Below the pieces are notes generated by a model. That model saw only the letters and a program-made list of their open reading frames with translations, had not been told where the DNA came from and made no database searches. 64,000 nt of DNA from Azospirillum sp. B510 (GTDB lineage: Bacteria > Pseudomonadota > Alphaproteobacteria > Azospirillales > Azospirillaceae), in the NCBI RefSeq assembly GCF_000010725.1, contig NC_013855.1, forward strand, positions 1,391,110-1,455,109, given 5' to 3'. The translations under genes were made by a program, and so were the position numbers. Below are positions 26,917-33,375 of this stretch, in pieces. The first letter of the stretch is position 1; each line of letters starts with the position of its first letter.

Positions 26917-28670
26917 CAGTAGTCGCACAGCACGTTGACCAGCGCCTGACGACGCTCCTGCGTCACAACCGCCACCGCACGGCGCAGGGTGTCGCGCAGT
27001 TCCTCCGGCCGCTCGACCCGGAAGCCGACGCCGCCGCTCGCCTCCACCAGCTTCTCGAAGGCCGGCGACGGGCTGAGGTCGGCCAGCATGCGCCCGCCGT
27101 TGCGCGCGGCGACGCCGGTCTTGTACATCGCCATGGTGGCATTGCGCACGGCGCCATAGAGCTGGTTGTTGAAGACGATTGTCAGCACCGGCAGGTCGTG
27201 GGCCTCGCCGACCCAATGGGAGGCTGTCGGGTTGGCGAACATGTAGGCGCCGTCGCCCAGCGTCGCCACCACCAGCCGGTCGGGGTTGGCCAGCTTGGCC
27301 CCCAGCGCCGCCCCCAGTCCCCAGCCGAGGCCACCGGCGGCGCTGAGGCCGAAATAGGTGCCGCTGCGGGTCTGCGGGCAATGGTCCAGACGCAGGGGAT
27401 ATTCGTTGACGATGATCGCGTCGGGACCGACCGCCTCGCCGATGCAGGCGCTGAGCCATTCCGGACCGATGCGGCCGTCGGACGGCGCCGCGTCGGGGGA
27501 CAGCCGCTTGCCGGCGAGCGTCTGCGACTGCGCCCGCAACGCCTCACCGCGGGCGGTGATGCTCTTGCGGTCCAGCCCCTCGTGACGATCCAGAAGGGCT
27601 TCGACGGCCGTCAGCACGTCGGCGGTCTCGCCGGCGATACAGAGGTCGGCGGGAAAGCTGCGCATCGGATAACGGGTGTAGGTGGGATCGGTCGCGACAT
27701 GCACCACGCGGCAGCCCGCTGGCGGCGATTCCAGCGCCGGGATCCAGGGCACATCGGCGTCCAGCGCGATCACCAGATCGGCCTGGGCCAGCAGCCCGCC
27801 GGGCAGCGAGCCGAGATTCATCGGATGGTCGGCGGCGATGTTGAGAAAGCGCGGGTGGAAGGAGACCACCGGCAGGGCGAAACGCTCGGCCAGCCGCGCC
27901 AGCGCGTCGAAACCGGCCTGGGTGCGCCCGGCGCCCTGGGTGACGATCAGCGGACGCTCAGCCCCGGCGATCCAGTCGGCCAGGGTGCGGATGTCGTCGG
28001 GCTGCGGGTGGGGAGCGGCGGGCGCGGCGCGGCGGCCGGCATCGGGGCGGGCCACCCGGATCGGGTCGGCCAGCACGTCGCGCGGCAGCGTGGCATAGAC
28101 CGGGCCGCGCGGCGCCGTCATCGCCACCTGCCAAGCGCGCGCCACTAGGTCGCCGGCCTGTTCGGGCAGATGGAGTTCATAATCCCACTTCACCGCCTCG
28201 CGCAGCATGCCGCCCTGGTCGAACATCTCCTGCGCCCAGTGGATGTAGCGGGTGCGGGTGCCGTGGCGGCCGCTTTCGCTGTAGGGGGAGCGGCCGGCGA
28301 ACAGCAGCACCGGGGTCTCGTCGCGGCTGGCGTTCAACACCGCGTTGACGGTGTTGGCGGTTCCGACATTGACATGCACCATGACCGCCTGCGGCCGTCC
28401 GGTGGTCATGTAGACTCCGTGCGCCATCGACACCGCGAGATTCTCGTGCGGGACCACCATGGGGCGCGGAACGGCCGTGCCGGCTTCCGCCGCCCGGGCG
28501 AACGCCTCGGCGATCGGCGGAAAATCGGTTCCGCCGTTGGCGAAGAAGTAATCGACGCCATGCGCGGAGAGCTGGGTCAGGAAAAGATCCGATGCACTCT
28601 GCTCGAATTCTTTGGATCCGCCGGCGTTCGATTCGTTACTGACCAAGGACTTTACTCCCTCAACGTGCAT
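26916..28670 (-). CDS. ThDP-dependent enzyme, benzoylformate-decarboxylase/acetolactate-synthase-like
   Basis: 584 residues with the three ThDP-enzyme domains. The cofactor-activating glutamate is E76 (VPHENLAV), H99 (VMVHVNVGTAN) lies where benzoylformate decarboxylase has an active-site histidine, and the GDGAYMF...FNN Mg-ThDP motif is near 470-500. Product candidates are an arylaldehyde from an aryl-2-oxoacid, or carboligation/lyase products. Its gene is first in the minus-strand operon and is coupled to the hydroxyacid dehydrogenase, which would supply its 2-oxoacid. The start is uncertain: a GAGGGAG ribosome site lies inside the first codons, so the TTG at 28646 may be the true start. 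Confidence 0.83.
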   Translation of the reverse strand: MHVEGVKSLVSNESNAGGSKEFEQSASDLFLTQLSAHGVDYFFANGGTDFPPIAEAFARAAEAGTAVPRPMVVPHENLAVSMAHGVYMTTGRPQAVMVHVNVGTANTVNAVLNASRDETPVLLFAGRSPYSESGRHGTRTRYIHWAQEMFDQGGMLREAVKWDYELHLPEQAGDLVARAWQVAMTAPRGPVYATLPRDVLADPIRVARPDAGRRAAPAAPHPQPDDIRTLADWIAGAERPLIVTQGAGRTQAGFDALARLAERFALPVVSFHPRFLNIAADHPMNLGSLPGGLLAQADLVIALDADVPWIPALESPPAGCRVVHVATDPTYTRYPMRSFPADLCIAGETADVLTAVEALLDRHEGLDRKSITARGEALRAQSQTLAGKRLSPDAAPSDGRIGPEWLSACIGEAVGPDAIIVNEYPLRLDHCPQTRSGTYFGLSAAGGLGWGLGAALGAKLANPDRLVVATLGDGAYMFANPTASHWVGEAHDLPVLTIVFNNQLYGAVRNATMAMYKTGVAARNGGRMLADLSPSPAFEKLVEASGGVGFRVERPEELRDTLRRAVAVVTQERRQALVNVLCDY

Positions 28671-28752
28671 TGGCTGATCGTCGGCGCTCGTTCCGCCGCT
28701 TCATAGGTCGCGCGATTTGGAACGCTAATCAAATAATTTAAAATCATCGGCC

Positions 28753-28771
28753 CGATCATCCGATTTGATCG
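28753..28771. promoter_or_regulatory. Inverted repeat CGATCA-N7-TGATCG
   Basis: Perfect 6-base arms around 7 bases, about 100 bases upstream of the ThDP gene start, next to the AT-rich stretch likely to hold its promoter. It is a candidate regulator site. Confidence 0.4.
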
Positions 28772-28873
28772 CATGACTGACTGATAGTTTCGCGGACCAT
28801 CGCAGCCTTGATGAAAGCGGACTTCCACCGTCCACCCAACCTCTATCAGTTTTTATGATGATCAGCATTCCCA

Positions 28874-28888
28874 ATCATTATTTGTGAT
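28874..28888. promoter_or_regulatory. Candidate LysR-type box (ATC-N9-GAT) within a larger palindrome
   Basis: ATCATTATTTGTGAT fits the T-N11-A pattern of LysR-type regulator sites and is nested between TTCCCA (28868-28873) and TGGGAA (28888-28893). It sits about 85 bases before the UbiX gene, whose downstream partner is a LysR gene. This is the usual arrangement for an autoregulated divergent promoter. Confidence 0.5.
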
Positions 28889-28972
28889 GGGAACCCGGTT
28901 CCGCCATAGTCCGACCGCAAGCCGTGCGCCCCATTCGCGGGCGGCGACCGACCAGGATGAGGATGCCGACCG

Positions 28973-29662
28973 ATGGAGATCTCCGCCGATACGCCGCACC
29001 ACGGCATAGATCCGGACGGGCGACCGCGCCCGACGGCCCCGCGGCGGCTGATCGTCGGCATTTCCGGCGCGTCGGGGGTCGTATATGGGATCCGGATGCT
29101 GCAGACCCTGCGGGCGCTGGAGATCGAGACGCATCTGGTGCTGACCCGATCGGCGGAGGTCACCATCGCCATGGAGACCGACTGGAAGGTCGCCGAGGTC
29201 CGCGCGCTCGCCAGCGTCGCCCATCCGGCGGACGACATCGCGGCCTCGATCTCCTCCGGGTCGTTCCGGACGATGGGGATGGTGGTGGCGCCCTGTTCCA
29301 TGCGCAGCATGTCCGATATCGCCTGCGGCACCACGACCGGCCTTTTGAGCCGGGCGGCCGACGTCGTGCTGAAGGAGCGGCGCCGGCTGGTGCTGATGGT
29401 CCGCGAGACGCCGCTCCATCTCGGTCATCTGCGCACGATGACCGCCCTGGCCGAGATGGGCGCGATCATCGCCCCGCCGGTCCCGGCCTTCTACGCCAAG
29501 CCGGATGGGTTGGACGACCTGATCGATCACACGGTCGGGCGGGTGTTGGACCTGTTCGAGCTGGACAGCGGACGGGTGCGGCGCTGGGGGGAAGCCGCGC
29601 GCCGGTCCGGCCGTTCCCCCGCCCGCCAAGCCCCGGCCGATCAGCCGAGCGCGAGCATCTGA
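28973..29662 (+). CDS. hmfG: UbiX-family flavin prenyltransferase (HmfG-like)
   Basis: 229 residues. The flavin-binding start GISGASGVVYGIRML (about 26-40), PCSMRSMSDIACG (about 105-117) and the RLVLMVRETPLHLGHL region (about 138-153) are diagnostic of UbiX. The enzyme attaches a dimethylallyl group to FMN, producing the cofactor that UbiD enzymes need, so it is the partner of the UbiD gene at 22570. About 20 extra N-terminal residues precede the core, so a later start is possible. Its stop overlaps the LysR start (TGATG). Confidence 0.9.
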   Translation: MEISADTPHHGIDPDGRPRPTAPRRLIVGISGASGVVYGIRMLQTLRALEIETHLVLTRSAEVTIAMETDWKVAEVRALASVAHPADDIAASISSGSFRTMGMVVAPCSMRSMSDIACGTTTGLLSRAADVVLKERRRLVLMVRETPLHLGHLRTMTALAEMGAIIAPPVPAFYAKPDGLDDLIDHTVGRVLDLFELDSGRVRRWGEAARRSGRSPARQAPADQPSASI

Positions 29663-30624
29663 TGGACCTGCGCCAGCTCCAGTATTTCATGTGCCTGTAC
29701 GAGGAAGGCAACGTGACCCGCGCGGCGCGGCGGCTGAACGTCGTGCAGCCGGCGCTGAGCATGCAGATCGCCAAGCTGGAGGCCGAACTCGGCGAGAAGC
29801 TGTTCGAGCGCAGCCCGCAGGGCATGATCCCGACCGCGGCCGGCCGCACCATGTTCCGGCTGTTCCTGCCGATCCTGCGCGACATCGCCGCCGCCAAGCA
29901 GGAGATCGGCAATCTGGCCGGCCGCATCTCCGGCCAGGTCTCCATCGGCCTGATCGCCTCGGTCACCCAGTCGGTGCTGTCGCGGACGATCGAGATCTTC
30001 TCCAACCAGTATCCCAGCGTGGAACTGAGTGTCGCCGACGGCTACACCGCCACCTTCGTGGAGCAGGTGACCTCGGGCCAGCTCGACATCGCGGTGATCA
30101 ACCGGCCGCGCAAGCGGCTGGGGTTGGAAACCACGGACATCCTGAACGAGGAGATGGTTCTGGTCAGCGGGGCGGCGCAGCCGCCTCCCCTGCCTGACAC
30201 GGTACGGCTCAGCGACCTCGCGCAATTCCGCCTGGTCATCCCGTCCAAGCGGCACGGGTTGCGGGCGGTGCTGGAGCAGGCCGCCGAGGCGCAGGGCATC
30301 GACCTGAAACCCCAGCTGGAGATCGACACCCTGATCTCCATCGCCGAACTGGTCGCGCGCACCGATTGGGTCACCGTGCTGCCCAGCATCGCCGTCCATC
30401 GCGGTCTGGCCGACGGCACCCTGCGGGCGACCCCGATCGTGGAACCGACGATCATGCGCACGCTCGCCTGGCTCCATCACCCGCGGCGGCCGCTCAGCCT
30501 CGCCGCCGTCCGCTTCATGGAGACCATGAACGAACGCCTGATCGAGGCGGCGCGCCCCGGCGCACATCTGGACGCCGGCCGGACTGCCGCAAGAGATGCC
30601 GCCGAGAGCCATCAGGTAAAGTGA
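29662..30624 (+). CDS. LysR-family transcriptional regulator of the furan-type cluster
   Basis: 320 residues. The N-terminal winged helix (MDLRQLQYFMCLYEEGNVTRAARRL onward, about 1-60) and a periplasmic-binding-protein-like effector domain (about 90-300) are typical. Its gene is translationally coupled to UbiX and next to the divergent control region, so it very probably senses a furan or aryl acid and activates both directions. The box at 28874-28888 is a candidate target. The start shares the A of the UbiX stop. Confidence 0.92.
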   Translation: MDLRQLQYFMCLYEEGNVTRAARRLNVVQPALSMQIAKLEAELGEKLFERSPQGMIPTAAGRTMFRLFLPILRDIAAAKQEIGNLAGRISGQVSIGLIASVTQSVLSRTIEIFSNQYPSVELSVADGYTATFVEQVTSGQLDIAVINRPRKRLGLETTDILNEEMVLVSGAAQPPPLPDTVRLSDLAQFRLVIPSKRHGLRAVLEQAAEAQGIDLKPQLEIDTLISIAELVARTDWVTVLPSIAVHRGLADGTLRATPIVEPTIMRTLAWLHHPRRPLSLAAVRFMETMNERLIEAARPGAHLDAGRTAARDAAESHQVK

Positions 30625-30661
30625 TCTCATTGATTAGAAAAGACTATTTGCCTTGACACCG

Positions 30662-30682
30662 CCGCCAGCGATTAGCTGGCGG
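30662..30682 (+). terminator. GC-rich hairpin between LysR gene and aldehyde dehydrogenase gene
   Basis: CCGCCAGC and GCTGGCGG form perfect 8-base arms around GATTA. There is no T-run, so it may attenuate rather than end transcription, or separate two transcripts. Confidence 0.4.
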
Positions 30683-30753
30683 TGGGAAGGAGAGCGCGCA
30701 GGTCCCGCGCGCCCCTCGCAATGAAAACGTCCAACGGGTAGGGGAGGATAGCG

Positions 30754-32205
30754 GTGACCAACTTGGACAGCCGGCATTGGATCGACGGCGCATGGGTGCC
30801 CGGCACCGACCGCTTCGCCAGCATCAACCCCGCCGACGGCAGCGTCCTCGGCCATGCCGCCGATGGCGGACGCGCCGAGGCCGAGGCCGCCATCGCCGCC
30901 GCGCATGCCGCCTTCAATCGGCCCGACTGGGCGCAAAACCCGCGGCTGCGCCAATCCATCCTGCTCGGCTGGGCCGACAGGCTCGACACGCAAGCCGAGG
31001 ATCTCGCCCGCCTGCTGACGCTGGAGAACGGCAAGGCCATCGCCCAGTCGCGGGGCGAGATCGCCGGCGCCATTTCGGAAATCCGCTATTACGGCGGCCT
31101 CGCTCGCCATGTTCCCGGCCATGTGCTGGAGGTCGAGCCGGGCGTGCTGTCCACCATGCTGCGAGAGCCGGCCGGCGTGGCGGCGCTGATCATTCCGTGG
31201 AATGCGCCGGCGGTGCTGCTGGCGCGGGCCATCGGTCCGGCGCTGGCCTGCGGCTGCACCGTCGTGGTCAAGCCGGCGGCACAGACCACCTTGCTGACCG
31301 CCGCCTTCCTGCGCGCCCTGTCCGAGGTTCCCAGCCTGCCCCGCGGCGTCTGCAACATGATCAGCGAGACCGGCCATGCCGCCGCCGCCCGCCTGGTCGA
31401 CTCGCCGTTGGTCGACGTGGTCAGCTTCACCGGCTCCACCGCCACCGGCAAGCGCATCATGGTCGCGGCGGCGGACACCATGAAGAAGCTGTCGCTGGAG
31501 CTGGGCGGCAAGAGCTGCTGCTTGGTCTTCCCCGACGCCGATCCGGCAGAGACCGCGGCGCGCATCGCCACCGCCGCCACCATCATCTCCGGCCAGCAAT
31601 GCACCGCCGCCCGCCGGGTGCTGGTCCATGCATCGGCCTTCGACGCGATGAAGACACATCTGCGGGCAGCGTTGGCGGCCATGACGGTGGGGAACGGCCT
31701 CGATCCGGCGATACGGATGGGACCGCTGATCGACCGGCCGGCGCGCGATCAGGTGCAGACCCAGGTCGAACGGGCCTTCGATGCCTGCGACGAGGTGCTG
31801 CTGCGTGGCGGGGTGCCGACGGACAGCCCCGCCGCCGCGTCGTTCCTCACCCCATCGCTGGTGGCGCACGACGACCCCTCCGCCTTCTTCTGCCAGGACG
31901 AGATTTTCGGCCCCTTCGTCGTGCTGGAGCGCTTCGAGACCGAAGCGGAGGCGGTGGCCAAGGCCAACAACACCGTGTTCGGCCTGTCGGCCAGCGTCTG
32001 GACCCGCGACGGCGCCCGGGCGTTGCGCATGGCCCGGGCGTTGCGCAATGGAACCGTCTGGATCAACGACCACAACCGCCTGTTCGCCGAGGCGGAAACA
32101 GGCGGCTACCGGCAAAGCGGCCTGGGCCGGTTGCACGGCTACGATGCCTTCGCCGATTTCACGGAACTGAAGCATGTTTGCCAGACGGTGGGAACCATTG
32201 GCTGA
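30754..32205 (+). CDS. NAD(P)-dependent aldehyde dehydrogenase
   Basis: 483 residues, ALDH superfamily. The catalytic residues are present: N150 (IPWN), E249 (LELGGKS) and C283 (GQQCT), plus SFTGSTATGK for the cofactor and EIFGPF near 390. The start is GTG, with GGGGAGGA upstream. In this cluster it would oxidise furfural, hydroxymethylfurfural or another arylaldehyde, such as the product of the ThDP enzyme, to the acid that the CoA ligase uses. The pair Cys284-Thr after the nucleophile is not diagnostic of substrate. Confidence 0.9.
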   Translation: MTNLDSRHWIDGAWVPGTDRFASINPADGSVLGHAADGGRAEAEAAIAAAHAAFNRPDWAQNPRLRQSILLGWADRLDTQAEDLARLLTLENGKAIAQSRGEIAGAISEIRYYGGLARHVPGHVLEVEPGVLSTMLREPAGVAALIIPWNAPAVLLARAIGPALACGCTVVVKPAAQTTLLTAAFLRALSEVPSLPRGVCNMISETGHAAAARLVDSPLVDVVSFTGSTATGKRIMVAAADTMKKLSLELGGKSCCLVFPDADPAETAARIATAATIISGQQCTAARRVLVHASAFDAMKTHLRAALAAMTVGNGLDPAIRMGPLIDRPARDQVQTQVERAFDACDEVLLRGGVPTDSPAAASFLTPSLVAHDDPSAFFCQDEIFGPFVVLERFETEAEAVAKANNTVFGLSASVWTRDGARALRMARALRNGTVWINDHNRLFAEAETGGYRQSGLGRLHGYDAFADFTELKHVCQTVGTIG

Positions 32206-32369
32206 TTGATCCTTCTCCGGGAGTGTTGTCAACTTGACCAGCCAAGGACGCAATGAAGATAAACAGCCCCGCTTCTGGATCGTTGGTCAGTTGACCTGAG
32301 CAAGGCCTATCACCTCGCGCCAAGCGGTGAAGGCACGAGCGAGGGCGGCGCGGTGCTCGGAGGCGGAGC

Positions 32370-32414
32370 GAGTGCAGTATATGGATGCTCTCGTAACACT
32401 TTATGGTTCCATCC
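32370..32414 (+). repeat. 45-bp insertion-sequence end, copy A
   Basis: Matches 52566-52610 at 43 of 45 positions in the same orientation, ending in CACTTTATGGTTCCATCC. The other copy is the outer end of an IS3-family remnant, so this is probably an orphan end of the same kind of element. Confidence 0.75.
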
Positions 32415-32443
32415 GGAAAAGATCTGGATGGAATCATAAAGTG
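32397..32443. repeat. Palindromic pair of IS ends
   Basis: Two 18-base arms (17 paired, one mismatch), CACTTTATGGTTCCATCC and GGATGGAATCATAAAGTG, flank 11 bases. The left arm belongs to the IS3-type end at 32370-32414. The right arm and the following GGAGTCATAAAATGG resemble the same end facing the other way. It could be a head-to-head junction of two element ends, and the hairpin might also stop transcription from the aldehyde dehydrogenase gene. Confidence 0.6.
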
Positions 32444-32857
32444 CAAAGGTGGAGTCATAAAATGGTCTTTCGAAGCGTTGTCACGGGAACGTTGGCGACG
32501 TACCCCTCACGGCCTTATATTGCTCGGATGCCGCCACTCTCAACTGCCTTAACCTCCAACGCCACCTGGTCTCCCGTCGTATCCTGCGCACCTTCCGGGC
32601 GCACGCCACGGCCGACTGGCAGGCAGCGACCGCTGCGGCGTGCGCCTGTCAGGAAATCGACACCTGCCGCGCGCCGACCCAGTTGGCTCTGTTGCAAAGT
32701 TTGTTGACGATCGCGAGATGATGGTCACGGGCATCACCGCCGATGCTATGCGTCCTGGCGCTCGAACTGTTGGGTGATGAACTGCACGGCCTCGGCGAGC
32801 GCCGCCGGGTCCAACGTTGAAAGCGCGTTCGACAAGACACGCCTCGCCCCGCATGTC

Positions 32858-32881
32858 TGAGGTGATGTGGTGGACGGCCCT
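32858..32881 (-). repeat. 24-bp repeat, right copy (inverted partner at 13448-13471)
   Basis: Exact reverse complement of 13448-13471. It lies 63 bases before a serine-recombinase fragment and marks the right border of the catabolic block. Confidence 0.8.
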
Positions 32882-32943
32882 GAGCCTCCACCGAATCAGA
32901 AACTTCCCAATCCGTAAACCGCTGTTAACCCGACTTCGGAGCC

Positions 32944-33340
32944 CTGCCTCCCCTCCCCCCAGCGCTTGTGGAACTGCCCGACAGCTTGGCTGCCCTGTAC
33001 CGGGAGCGGATCGCCGATCTGGCGGCGACACTGGAGGATCCGGAGCACCGGATAGAAGCACGCGAGCGGCTGCGCCCGATGATCGTGCGGGTGGCGGTGC
33101 GCTTCGGCACAGCCGATGCCCGAGGGGTCGAGATCACGCTGGAGGGTGATCTGGTGGCGCTGCTCAGCCTCGGACTGAGCCCAAAAGCAGTGAAGGCCGG
33201 CGCTTCGGAGGCGGCCGGCCTTCGGGAACAGGTGCGTTCGGTAATGGTGGTTGCGGGGGCGCGCAACCAACGATTCTTGCGATTGGCTGAAGCGCAAATT
33301 CTCAAGAGAGCGTCTCTCCGCTCCTATACCACGGCCTGAA
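32944..33340 (+). pseudogene. C-terminal fragment of a large serine recombinase
   Basis: About 131 codons resemble the extreme C-terminus of serine recombinases: LAALYRERIADLAATLEDPEHRIEARERL is the typical coiled segment, followed by RLRPMIVRV and ITLEGDLVALLSL. The catalytic serine domain and zinc ribbon are absent, and no start or ribosome site precedes it apart from a GTG at 32968. It is the tail of a lost integrase or resolvase, consistent with mobile-element activity at this border. Confidence 0.65.
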
Positions 33341-33375
33341 GCATGATCGACTACGGCCAAGCCGTTCCTCCGCGA

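Larger units (their letters stand above)
28671..28972. promoter_or_regulatory. Divergent control region of the furan-type cluster
   Basis: 302 bases between the leftward ThDP/hmf-like operon and the rightward UbiX-LysR genes. They are clearly more AT-rich than the surroundings (for example 28725-28750 and 28850-28885) and hold no gene. Two inverted repeats described separately suggest regulator binding. Promoters for both directions must lie here. Confidence 0.65.
32206..32943. other. Transposon debris without an intact gene
   Basis: About 740 bases with no credible full-length gene. They contain a 45-bp segment shared with the IS3-family remnant at 52566-52610, a strong palindrome at 32397-32443, a short plus-strand open stretch around 32515-32718 with no recognised similarity, and the right copy of the 24-bp inverted repeat. 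The patchwork indicates several successive insertions and deletions at this edge of the catabolic block. Confidence 0.7.

Noticed and set aside
26917..27459. N-terminal extension of the 2-hydroxyacid dehydrogenase
   Set aside because: It lies inside the ThDP-enzyme gene in another frame; the TGATG junction at 26916 is the start.
28924..30624. Apparent fusion of a long N-terminal region to the LysR regulator
   Set aside because: The upstream part is the wrong frame of the UbiX gene; the regulator's natural start overlaps the UbiX stop at 29662.
32327..32707. 126-codon plus-strand frame in the debris region
   Set aside because: It runs through IS ends and a palindrome, and its translation is low-complexity without family similarity.
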